A stretch of DNA of 64,000 nt from Paramacrobiotus metropolitanus. Taxonomy: Eukaryota; Tardigrada; Eutardigrada; Parachela; Macrobiotidae. Positions 18,416-36,200 of the stretch are shown one piece after another. The stretch is taken from assembly GCF_019649055.1 (NCBI RefSeq), contig NW_026570254.1, positions 1,198,759-1,262,758 of the forward strand. The letters run 5' to 3'. The first letter of the stretch is position 1. Each line of letters opens with the position of its first letter. Position numbers and translations under genes: made by a program. The notes under the pieces are model-generated. The model saw nothing but the letters and a program-made list of their open reading frames with translations, was not told where the DNA came from and did no database searches.

Positions 18416-19252
18416 ATACTTCGAAAGAATGGGTTTCCAACTAAATCCCATTCTGAAACGGTAGGTTTCGCTAAAATTTCCTTATTTTTCGGAATTGTAC
18501 GGGAACTGAAAACGCATTTAAAGGCAGTGATATCAGAAGTGAATTACGCAGTAAAACATTGCGACGCTAATTGCCAGCTGCACTTTGTGATGAGTGGTTT
18601 ATTTCGCAGGTATTGATTTATCCGCACCCAGTTACGGTTTGCCCATCTACAATTTCTTTGGTTTTGACAATAATAAACGCTGGGAAATTGCTGTCGCGGT
18701 TTTCTGCACGCAATCACTTTTTGTAGATTGGTTCTACGTTTTTTGACGCTACAATTCTGCGGTTTCTCTCCTGTTTATTTCATGTTGTCATTCCGTTTAA
18801 GCTTCGGACTGGTACGTTTTAGGTATCACCAGTTTTGGTAGTTTTGATTCAGTACCAAGTTAATGCCGCTTACTCAAAGGCGGATATCTCGCCAAAGTTT
18901 TCGATCTTCTGACATGTAATAAAATAACTGCGCTTTTTTTTGCCGTTTTGCGAGAGGTTTGCGTACCGTACAGATGGAAAATTATCTGATTTTGAACATC
19001 GGGATTGCATAACGCCACAAAGGCTAACCAAACTGCACTAAAAATCCATAGCAGAATGCGCTACGAACAATGAAACACGAAACCAAATCGAAAATTACCC
19101 AATAAAACCAGAAATTAGTGAACATATAATCATCACGGCCAGAACTGGAAAACGTTTACTATTAGGCATCCGCGTGCTTTCTTATGAAAATCAGAAAATG
19201 ACATTAGTATACAAAATTTTTCCGATTCACCATAAAATACGGTCAAAAAACA
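18416..19252. other. Convergent 3' regions of SUMO and CapZ beta
   Basis: No coding exon is recognised. An AATAAA at 18672-18677 is a plausible polyadenylation signal for SUMO. The rest should hold the CapZ beta 3' UTR on the other strand. Confidence 0.45.
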
Positions 19253-21182
<1,930 letters not shown>

Positions 21183-21958
21183 GATGCCCAATGCTGTTAC
21201 CAGATGGTCTGTTGAGTGTGCTCAGTCCTTGAACAAGAACGAAAACACGTCACAATAACGACCGAAATGTATCACAATATAATGACTGTTTTTAAACCTC
21301 TATTTTCTTTAACAAAACTTTGACAAAACAGTAACCAAAAGAACCAAAGGATCCAATTGGACACTAAAATCAGGTAATCTACTGGATCCAAAATAGTTCT
21401 TGCTTCGTCGCATCGAATGAATCAACCAAAGGGGCCAGTTCAGTCGGCGGATTGTTTATGGCAAGCCGATGGTTACAACGTGTATATACTATAAGTACAG
21501 TGTACAGCCTCTCGACTCTTATTAAACCATAGAAGACAGACCGGGGCTACCAGAGCAAAAAAATTCTATTTATACACCAAAACCAAGTTGTTTCACAGCT
21601 CAGAATTACGAAATTCTGATAAGAGTGAAATCCCAAAAGTAATGCTTGCACTTTGCATTTACCGTAAATAAACTATGTTAGCTACAGCTGTGCTGATGGA
21701 AAAGTACTTAATGTTTTGTCTCAAGTGGCTTCTCATTGCATGGGAATGTTAGCTATTTAGCTGTGGGTCGCCATCGTAGGGTGCCATAAGGCAGACCAGC
21801 GTTTATTTACATGATACTCTGTCCATTATCGTAAAAGGACTAGGGTAGACTAAAAGATCAAAGGTAACTCACGTTTTAAAATGGTAGATCGTTGACAAAA
21901 TTTGTTCCTATAGACAATGTCGTTTACTTTAATTATGAAATTATATTTTTCTTTGCAG
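21183..21958. other. Intergenic, upstream of CapZ beta
   Basis: No coding exon is recognised. Its left part should contain the CapZ beta promoter and 5' UTR (minus strand). Confidence 0.4.
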
Positions 21959-23095
21959 TTTAATACTTACCTTATTGATTTGGTCATCTGTGGTCTTGTG
22001 GATACTGGATCGTGGTGCTGTAACGTGTAATGTTGTAACTGTGCATGGGCAGACAAAATGTGAAACGGTGGAACCTGATCGCGGAACTGGACTGGCTGTA
22101 GCACTCCGTCCTAACAAGATCGCAAAAACTCCATCTACCATTTGTGTTCCAGCTGATAGAATTCATAATTTGGATTGGGCATCGGAAGGCCGAAGAACAC
22201 GTTTACTGGACAATGGAGCAGTGAGTTTTTTCACTGACTGTGATCTGTAAAGCATGCAGCTGCAATAGGCATTCATTATCGTAGCTCATGTGAGATCGTA
22301 TCCGAATAAGGAATGCGAGTACTGTATAGTTTTAGGATTATTTGTAATTTACAGTTTGAGGACTTAATTCACTGTCGTAATTCTGGTAGGAGGATATGAC
22401 TGCAACTTCGCTTTTTCAGCTGCAGTGTTACTAATCAACTTAAAATTATGAGCCTTAATCAGTGTGTTTCTTCGATTTTTTTATACACTTTTATTCGTAT
22501 TCAGAAGGAAAAAGTCTTAATGAAGTTAGTTGTAAGTTGTAACTTATTGGTTATGGTATATATGCTAGTAACTGATTGTTATTATCACAAATTCATTACA
22601 AATTATTGTTAAAAATTGTTATGTATTCCAGAAACTCCTGATGCATTCATTTGGTGGTTAAGCACTCCAGCCTTATTGAAATCAGGTGAGGATGTTATGT
22701 TTAGAGATTCAGCAGTCCGAACTAATGTGCAATTACTGCAATATCAATAGCAAGTAATAAAAGATAGCAGAATGGAAAGGGTTGAGGGACTGCTCCGTAC
22801 AGGACGAGTATACGAAATTACAAGTTCAGCTCAATGTAATCATTAACATTCCTTTTCTTGTTAGTTGGCTTACAATGTTAGATTTAAATATTAACATCTG
22901 CAGATATAAGGAATCACTCCTTGTCGAGATCTCAGACACAATTGTTAAGGTTATGTATTTTAATTAGCGGCAGTATTATCAAAGTATTATATTGACGATG
23001 AAAAATTTTCCTTCTTTCCAGGTTCATTACACGGGGAACGCTCGCGTTTTGGTCTTGACGACTTTGAAGTGGCACGCAGTTCACAAAAGGTAAAA
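21959..23095 (+). CDS. Unresolved candidate exons, possible small secreted protein
   Basis: I do not recognise this gene. Exon-like blocks with good splice sites are 21959-22220 (TTTGCAG acceptor, GTGAGT donor), about 22632-22685 (ATTCCAG, GTGAGG) and from 23023 (TTTCCAG). In the first block one frame reads a hydrophobic stretch (LILTLLIWSSVVLWIL) followed by a Cys-containing segment, like a signal peptide plus mature region, but no ATG is in frame, so an upstream exon is needed. Joining it directly to 23023 in phase 0 ends at a stop near 23095. A different frame (PDAFIWWLSTPALLKSG) runs through the second and third blocks. The blocks may belong to alternative transcripts, or be untranslated exons of the PKC gene downstream. 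Confidence 0.25.
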
Positions 23096-24017
23096 ACAAA
23101 TTACATTTGGCGAACTCTCACCCTTAATTTATGTTCAAAGAATTCGGCTGCATCTATGCAGGCAGTGATAAGTAACTTAAGGACAGCATCTTGCAAAACG
23201 GTCTGTTAGTCGTTAGTAATAATCGGTTTACGACGAAATGTTTAATTTCCACGGATTGAATGTGTATGAAGGTTTGCATAGTTATTGCATTGTGATAAGC
23301 AGTTGCTGATAACCGCTTCTACCCGAAATGTTGTATGAGGCTCACATTTTCATTTTATTACGTGCATTATTCGACTCTTACTACAGTTGTCGCTACTTAT
23401 TAGATGATGAGGTAGCACAGAAGTGCTTTTATAGGTGAGAAATGAACTGAAATCGTGATTTGCTTACACAATAGCGTCTAACATTGCAAGTTGTTTTACC
23501 TCACGGCCTTAATAATTGTTTCTGGTTGTATTAATTGCATTAGTTCTGAATAGCTACCGTTTAACTAGATTTGATACCGTTTTGCACCTGTATTCTGTTT
23601 ATGCGTATATTTCTTCGCTTAATGTTTCAGCGAAGCTAGTTTGTGTATGATTCTGTTCGAAATTTGCATAATTACTTCTTGCGCTTGATGGTGGGTAATA
23701 TACCCGTTGCCCTCGATGTTGTGTACCGTACAGTAATTTTGTTTATTGAGACAGATTGAGACTGTTGTCGTGCAGAAGTTGTTATGGTTGGCTTGGCACA
23801 TCAATGTTATCAATAAGGTGGTTTTTCGGCAACGTTTTTGTAATTGTTTACTGTGAAAATGCGTAAAATTCGTACATAAGGTTTATGTAATAAAAATTCA
23901 TATGCAGTATACTGAATTTGGACCCCTTCAATGAATTTGAACGTTATTTTTTAGCATTGCACTCGCGTCTTAGTACTACGCCTTGAACACATTTTGTGCA
24001 TTACAGAAGACCTCAGA
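23096..24017. other. Intergenic or 5' region of atypical PKC
   Basis: AT-rich, with no coding exon recognised. It probably contains the atypical PKC promoter and 5' UTR. Confidence 0.4.
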
Positions 24018-28046
<4,029 letters not shown>

Positions 28047-28620
28047 ATTTCCTGCTGTCCTCTTTTCTGGAGTCGGTGCTCCATCGCTTCTGTCTGGCAA
28101 GTTGCAGTGGCTCATTCCTTTTAAAAATTCAAATCTAATTTAACATTACTTGGTTTTTGCTTTTTCCTGTTTTTTTTTTTTATTTTCACGGTGGAATCAG
28201 AATATATTTTCGCTTGTCTGGTAATGCTAAGGTAGCCACTTTTTGTGGCAGATGATCTTCACATTCAGCTTACTTTGTCTTGTTGTTCTAGGTGGATGCT
28301 TGTTCTTCTCCCATTTTGCGAACCAAAGAACTTTTTTTACCGTCTGGCAGCTGTTTTGAGCTATGTTTTAATATTGTCGGTAGTTTCAATTTTATCGGAA
28401 ATTTTGAATCTTTTGAATATATTTCTATTGACAATGCCGTTACGCTTCAAGCCCGGTTTTGTATTCCTGCCTTTTTTAATCGTCTTCCTTTGCCTGAAAA
28501 TACCGCCTTTTTAAACTATTTTTTTGTTTGGTTTTATGAATTCGCTTTGTAACTTCATTATATGGCTTTTGCTACGAGTACAGTTTTATCTTTATTGTTA
28601 GACAAATAGCATGGTGTTAC

Positions 28621-28626
28621 AATAAA
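28621..28626 (+). terminator. AATAAA polyadenylation signal of atypical PKC
   Basis: Lies 575 nt after the PKC stop codon, in a T-rich 3' UTR. Confidence 0.5.
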
Positions 28627-31030
28627 TAACGCATTGACTTTGTTAGACACTGATACTGATTGTAAATTCCGTAGTATCCGTAGAAGTTCAAAGGAGGCAT
28701 TTCATGGTGATATTGGCCTTCTTATTTGAAACAACTAGTGGTACGCAAAATTTGGCAGCGAAAACGCAGCGGCGTGATTGTTTGGAAAGTTTTGATAAAT
28801 GCGATCGGAAGTCGCACCGTACGGTTTTCTGGCTGCATTCGATTCAAAGGAATGTTGCAGGAAGGTCAAACTTTATCACTGTCGTGATCTATGCGATCTG
28901 CTCGTTCACCTTTCTTTATCAGCCTTGTTTACATGCGCTGCACCAGTGTGCCAGATATAGACTGTAGTGTTCTATTTTGAATTTACGGTATCTCTTGCAA
29001 ACCGTAATCGGTTTGAGGTGCAGTGAAGGATAACGAGGCCATTAAATTTCCATATATTGGAGAATTCATAACGTTCTACTTCCGCTTTAATGCGATATCG
29101 TTGTCTGCCTTGCATGTCAATGCCATTTCAATCTCCCCAGCGATCAGTCGTCGTCTCTAGCCCGTACGCCACCGTCGAAATATGAACCGGCGCGGCTAAC
29201 ACAGCAGCCGCTGTGCCAACAGCGGCAAGCAGAAGCGTACCATCCTTTGCCGACTACCGGAACTGTCGGCAATTTTTCCTAGTGCTTTTACGTGACGTAA
29301 CATGACTGCAGTCTGCAAGTTATCGACGAACTTGTCGTTGTTGTAACGTGTCTCGCTTTTCCAGGGGACTTTCATTTCCATGAATTGTGTATACTTCACT
29401 TATTGAATCGGCAAATGTGTTCGTAAACTGGAATGGTTCCATTAAATTCTGTATACTATGTATAACGTGTTCACACAGACGCACGGTGCGGTTATTATTG
29501 TATTTCTTTATCCGGCCATAATTCGGGTGTATCCCATAGTCTACCAGGGATAGTTTTGTTAAAATTTGAAGTCTGGAAATCTCTTCCGTTAGTATAGTAT
29601 GCATGAGAGCCAGAGATTGTTCCCATTCCCGAAGGGATCTGGTGTAACCGTGTAGCTATAGCAAACACTGTCAAAATTTACAGGAATTAATTTGGACGTA
29701 CTGGTATTAACCTGAAAACTTTCTCATGTTTTAAAAAGTGCGCGCAACAAATGTTTAACCGAATCTGAAAGCACCAGTGCGGTCGGTGTCTGCGATAACT
29801 GTTTAAAGTTCCCTTTTATCTTTTTGCAACCAACACAAAACATTTAAAACTCGCCGACTCGTACACAGCTGACAACGATAACATTGACAATAAAGACCGT
29901 TTTGCACTAAAGCTTTTTTTAAATCTTCTTTCATACCGTAATTTAGAAAATTTGCTGAATGAATTGACCGTATAAATTTGGGCCTTTGCGTGCCACATAA
30001 GCCATGTTATTGTGTCCTTGCGAGTTTCGACGGTAAGGAAAAAATGTGTACACTGTAGTACGAAATTAACTACAGTTATAACTTATAGTACATACGGTAC
30101 GCGTTACGACTGTTCTGGATTCTGGTTAAATTTTAAGCATTTCTTTCGAAAACACTGCATCAAAATGAATAATGTTCGATTTTAAACTCAAATTCATGAT
30201 TTTCTTTGTGTTTCATCATTTCAATACAGGAAGCATCTACAGTGTTAACTATTAACGTAAGATATTAACAGCAGAAGAAACAGCCGTTCTGCGACGATAC
30301 AAACAAAGCAGACCCTGGTATTACGAGTACAACCACAGACATACATAAATGAATGGGCTTTGCAAGCGCATACGCGAGATCATTGCTACCCTGTGCATGG
30401 GTCTTGACTACCAACGTTGCCGCAGACGGAAAGCCAGACTCGAGGCGCAGGTCGTGGTTTACTGCCGCTTGTTTTGGTCCGGCTTTGTACGGCCCTGATT
30501 TCCTGAACATGCGTAGACAGTGAATTATTTTGGGAATTCTGAAGTGGCGTTTTCAGTTCTGCAAAGTTAACCTTTCCATTTTTGTTAAAACAAATAATTT
30601 TATAATTAATGTCGCAAACTAGCTGCAATATAATTCAATTTTATTGTTGAAATCTGGTGTTTTATGGATGCTGGATGGCTTATTCAGCGATGTAGAACAG
30701 CGGCTGCAAGAAAGCCGGTATTCGACTGCACCGCAAATTATGACCGTAGATGCCCGGGCAGTGTGTGAGCCAGACTCGGTTGCGTAATGACATTGTCGGC
30801 ATCTCTATTGGTGGCGCTGCCAAACCACACCCCATTCAGCCAAAAGCAGTCTGGCGGTCGTCGTAAGCCAGCAAACAGTCACACGGTTTCACAACTGCTG
30901 CAAATGTGTTAAGCACTGTACCGGAGATCTGTGAAAATGGTATTCTGAATTTTGAGTTCTCGCCATGGCTCGTTGAGATTTTACGTTAAAAACAAGTTTT
31001 TTTATTTTTAACAGACCTTTTTTGATTCAG

Positions 31031-31075
31031 TTTTAGAGGAGCACCTCGGGATACTGGAACATGACCGCCTGATCG
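31031..31075 (+). other. Possible untranslated leader exon of Ski
   Basis: A 45-nt block is bounded by a good acceptor (T-rich tract then GATTCAG) and donor (GTAAGA). It contains the mini-frame ATG ACC GCC TGA, so it would be a 5' UTR exon with a 3-codon upstream ORF. Its assignment to the downstream Ski gene is inference from orientation only. Confidence 0.25.
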
Positions 31076-33293
31076 GTAAGAAAGCATAATTTATAATTAC
31101 TTGCTTACTTTTTACTAGTTTCGAGGTGTTAGGAGTTGACTCAATAATAAATCATAGTTGAGATTTACTTGAGAACTGACAGGTTACGATTGAGACCTTA
31201 ACAGGTTACCATTTGTTCGCGAAACGGGGACTTCAGTTTAGATTTTTATAATTTTAATGTGCGGTTGAGCTGGAGCAGACAGATATAAGCGGGCTTAAAC
31301 GTGAATATCACTGCGATTGCTGGGTTTAATTAATGCGCATTGTTACGCTCCGGTTATCCCCTACATTTATCATTTTACGTGTTCTGCGTAATGCGTTTTG
31401 TAATTGTTTAAGACATTCAGTTTGACTCCTTTTAAGAAAGCCGTGTCAGTTAAGGTAACATGAGGATACGGCTAGTTGTAGTTGTAGTCTGTACTCTGTA
31501 GTAGTGTAGTTACGCTGTTGTTTTCAAAACTTATGCTATATAATGGGGAGTAGCTTGTTTCGACACGTTGAGCTTTAATTGGCTTTACACCGAAATTACT
31601 TTCACGGTGCATACAGAAGAGAAGCATCGTTTTTCGTTTCGATCGATGAGGAGCAAAACTGCAATCATGGCAGCGAAAAAGTTGGATAAAGTGAACACGG
31701 TATGCGTAGTATCAAGTAGTATGTACAATTGCCCTACACAGAGACAGTTCACAGAATGGTAGCACATAGGCGGTTTCCAAGAATTATTTACTCTCGATCG
31801 GCAACTGTGAGTGGCTTGACGTATGTGTAATAACATCGGCGTATACGATCGACCCACAAGCGCCACAAGTAGGCAGTCGGCGGTTCCGTTCGCCGCTTGG
31901 AATCTTTCGAGCAGACAGGATTTAGTTTTAACGGCATGCAGGCAATCGTGTGTAGTGCATGGACCATGCTTTAGCCTTTTCAATAAGCAGCATCGAAATG
32001 TTACCACTAATTCGATAATGTTTAGAACTTTAGCGATATTGTGATCTGCACGTAGTTGTTGCAAAAGCATTACAATTTCGTAAAAAATACCTGAAACCGA
32101 TGGGGTCGCACATATATCACTTACAATCTATGCGATAAAGTATTGTATGGAAGCATGTCACCGTCATAAACTGGTAGTGTGGTCTGGTGTGTTAGCGTGG
32201 CGCGGTACCTGGTCTTTCATTCCGTTACCGGTAGAAACCTAAGCAAACGGTAAAACCAAATGGTAAAAGCCCCAGTGAGTCCTTGACCGAATCTGATCCG
32301 GTTATATATATCGTGATTAGCTCTAGCCTCGCATAAGCATTGTTGTACTCTGGCAGAATGCACCGGTCTTGTGCTGCGCACTACTCTGGACCAGATTGAC
32401 CAGAATGATTAAGCATACCCAGACATCAGATTGGCGTTGTAGTTTTTGGTGAAAGATTGACAAAAGATAGGTAACGCGTACACATACTGTAATGTACGCT
32501 TGTACGGTATTTGATAGCGTTCTATCACTTCTGTGTATGATGCAGTACATAGGGTAGAAAGAATTCCTTGCAATGATGTGGCCATGCTGCTGTCCGCATT
32601 TGAAAGACTCTAGTATCTGTGTTTTACCACAATTAAGGGGTGATTGACGCATTGTTTACCGACGTGTTCGACTTGAAAGGACGTACAGACTGTAGACGTG
32701 ATGTCTGTCTGGCCAGTTGTACTTAAAACCAGACTGCTATGAGCTCGTGTTATTTGGGATTTAAACACTTGGCCCTGCTTCGGCGATCAATACAGATGCC
32801 GCATCAGTGCGTATTCGCAGCTCCGTGAGTCTCCATCTACGCTAGCGCGTGTTCATGCTGTAGTCTGTATTCACAGCGTACTGTAAATACACCATAGTGA
32901 CCATACGGTCCTCGCGATGCGTACTACTTCTGGTTTGAGAAAGATTTCTGCTTACGTTTAACAATTTTACCTATAAATCCATAGTGGGTAATCATTAAGT
33001 TAACCGATTATTATTTTGTGTTCGGTCGTCGTGTTGTGGCAAATGTACCTTTTGCAGTTACCAGTATGGAATGAAATGCGTAAGAATAATGTTTGCTCTC
33101 TCTAGTAGTGTTAAGACCTGAAGTTAAATGTTAGAAAATAATTTATTGTTGTTATTTTTTCAGGCATTGCATTGCGTTCATCGTTTGGACAGTTGCCGTA
33201 CTCTCTCTGGGTGTAATAGTGTTTCGCGTGGAGCTGACGTGAGAAAAGAAGGAGGACAAGTGCGATTTGTTTGTTGTTTTGTCCTTAGTATGG

Positions 33294-36200
33294 ATGTTGT
33301 CATCTGACCACGGCGGCGACAGCACAATGTCCAGCAACAGTGGAACTAAGAGCCCGACTGCCTTAATCACTAATCCTCACCTCAAGAAAGTTTTGAAGAC
33401 ATATGCGCAGACCGCCATGAGTAGCTTGAGTGGGCCGGGAAGTTTCCAGAATGCATGGAGCACTTCAGATGGTAAGATGATCACCACGTCGACGAGCACC
33501 AGTAATACTTCAGGAGGTCGCGCGGTCATCCATCCTCCGACGCCCTCGTCGATAATCAAGTCACCGAAGCCAGTCGGACGAAAGGACAGCGTGTCCGACA
33601 AGGAATTTATCGCTACTGCAGCCCATCAGCCACCGTTTCCCATTCAGCCGGCACCCATTTTTTTCCAACCGGAGCAGACTTCCAGTGAGCGTTCTGAGAC
33701 CATTTTCGAGGGTCATAATATATCATATTTTTGTGTTGGTGGGGAAAAGCGGTTGTGTCTACCGCAATTATTGAACACAGTGTTATCGACACGTTCTCTG
33801 GAGGAAATTAATGCTGTATGTGAGGAACTGCGCATTTATCTGCCGCAGTGTACCGGAGCACAGTTGGACTGCCTTAAGGCTTCTACGATTCTTCCATCCA
33901 GTGCACCTAGCTGTGGTTTGATCACGTTAACGGACGCTGAGCGCCTGTGCGGTGCACTAATGCATCGTAAGCCTGATCATCGCTTTCAGATTGCTAATAG
34001 GGAGAAATGCCGCCATTTTCCCATCGTGCACCGGAGTTTCGGAGAGATTCGCGGTGAATGCTTTCTGGACTTGTACGTTAATCCCGATGCGCCTTGCATT
34101 GAGTGCCAGGACCGGGACTGTCGTGGACTCTTTTCACCACGCCACTTTGTTGTGCACACACATCCACGATCAATGGAGCAGGGTGTGTGCCATTGGGGCT
34201 TCGATTCTGCTCGCTGGAGACACTATGTATTGATCCCGGAAGAGGAAGAGATCGGCCAGGACGCTCACAGTCGGTGCAGGGTGCTACTGGAAGAACTGAA
34301 GAGTAAATCATTCGATGACGCCGGCAATGTACAGACAAAGCGCACTATGAGCTTCTCGGGAAAAATTGGATCGGTAAGTTACTGCCCCAAAAAAAGTTGA
34401 GTTAGCCTAGAATTCAAAACAAGTCACAAGCAAAGCGCCGCTGAAGGACGGTCCCGTAGTGTAGAAGCAGTCTCAGTTTAGTACTTCATTTACTAGTAAG
34501 TAGTAACAGAGCATTTTTTTCTGCATTTTTATGGTCTTACTGTTACGCCAGTTACGGTGTTGCCATTAAAGTTTAATTATGCCGACATCGTTACAGCAGC
34601 CGCCAATGTACCTATGCGACATCTGGTGCGCCGTGAATTTATGAAACTCGTGTTCGTATGCTTAGTGCTTACCTATCGCTGATTGCACTGAACCGACTGG
34701 TGAGGCATTATAACAGCGCTGCCAATATCATGTAGGCGGATGCCCTGAGCGATAACAGTGGCAACGAAGCCAACTGGAGGTTTTCTGTGTATTTGTGTCC
34801 ATGGTGCTCTTACTGCATGTGCTCGAACAAATATGACAGCTCGACAAGCGAAACAGAACAATTTTTACGTTTTATAGCTGCATTTTGGTGGTTGAGAACG
34901 CATTTTACCCCTTTCATCTTGTTGGATTCCATAGCTACGTACAAATAGCGAAAGTTTTAAAAACCCTTGAGTATTTGAAGTTTTTTTGCATCACACCGCG
35001 GCATCAGATGGATGTTTTCAGTAAAAGCGATGCATATCAGACAAACAGTCGAATATCTAATTTTGCTTTCTTAAAAGAATATTTCGCATTTGTGTTGTGG
35101 TTTCAGCTGTAATTTAATTTGTATTTGCATGTGCATTGATGTTTATAATTTTTTGCTCGCCTTTTATCTTATTGTTAATGCTGATTTAGTCTTGTTACTG
35201 CTCTTATCCAGAAACGTCTGATTGATTTACCTTTACATTTTTGTTGTAAATCGTAAAAAAATTTTACTTGTTGATCTCAGTTTAGGTTTAAACATATTAC
35301 TATGTTTAATACATCAGCTTCTCTTGGGTTTGAAGCGATCTTCTTAAGCAGTAGCAGCCAGAGTAATTCGCAGGCATCTGCAGTTTGCCGTGCTCTTGCT
35401 CTGCGGTATTTGGCAGCAGTTCAAAATCAAGCAAAAGCAAGTTAGATCTTTCTACGCATATTCGTTATGGTGTTGAATAATTAGCTGCAGAAGGAAATAG
35501 TGTGTGTGGTGTAGTGCTTGCGTTGAGACTTCAGTGCGGTAATGTGCGACGTAAACGGGGGATTATATATGTTCAGTGTGTATGTCCGTGGTGTCTGAAA
35601 ACTTTGTACCTACAGTACAGTATTGAGATTTTGCAATGAAGCCGACGCTAAAAAGCCGCATAGTCTGCCAGACGAAGTGCATTTAGCCTCTGTGCAATAG
35701 CTGTCTAGGAAAACTTTAAAATCGTCACACTGTGCAGAAATGATAGGCTGATTGAGAAAATACGCTGAGTTGGTTGTAAATGCAGATCGGCATACAGCCA
35801 TTTGGATGAAATTGAGTTTAACGAGTTTTTTCCCTTGGAATTGCTTTTCCGCAACTGGAATCGATCAGTAGGAAAGCGATGATGTTAAATGCGAATGACA
35901 TGCTCAACACAGCGGTAGCTGCCTGTCATGCCCGGCATGCTCTGTAGTATGTCGCTAGACTGCAGCAGCAGCATGTTGTAAATTTACAAGGCGGCAGGTT
36001 TTTGCCGCATGTTGTTCTGGACCAGTTTAAAGTATCATAAAAGTGCTGACGACGGCCCAGAAGCTGTAGGCCTTAAAATTTTGAATTTTTGAAAATGTGC
36101 CAGGTTACGGCCAGACTAGCGACATCGACGTTAGACTATACCAAATTAGTGCTTTTGGTACATGGGAAAGTGATAGGTTGCTTGACTAATTCCAAAGCAG

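Larger units (their letters stand above)
28047..33163. other. 5-kb noncoding region after atypical PKC
   Basis: An AATAAA at 28621-28626 probably ends the PKC transcript. The rest shows no recognisable coding exon. Minus-strand frames at 29196-29604 and 31585-32070 are open but unlike any family I know. The right part probably contains the Ski promoter and untranslated leader. Confidence 0.4.

Noticed and set aside
29196-29604. Two overlapping minus-strand frames with fairly protein-like composition
   Set aside because: I could not connect them by splice sites or match them to a family, so the evidence is too weak for a gene call.
31585-32070. 161-codon minus-strand frame
   Set aside because: Cys- and Leu-rich with no family resemblance, no flanking exons and no codon-use support; judged a chance frame in a probable promoter region.
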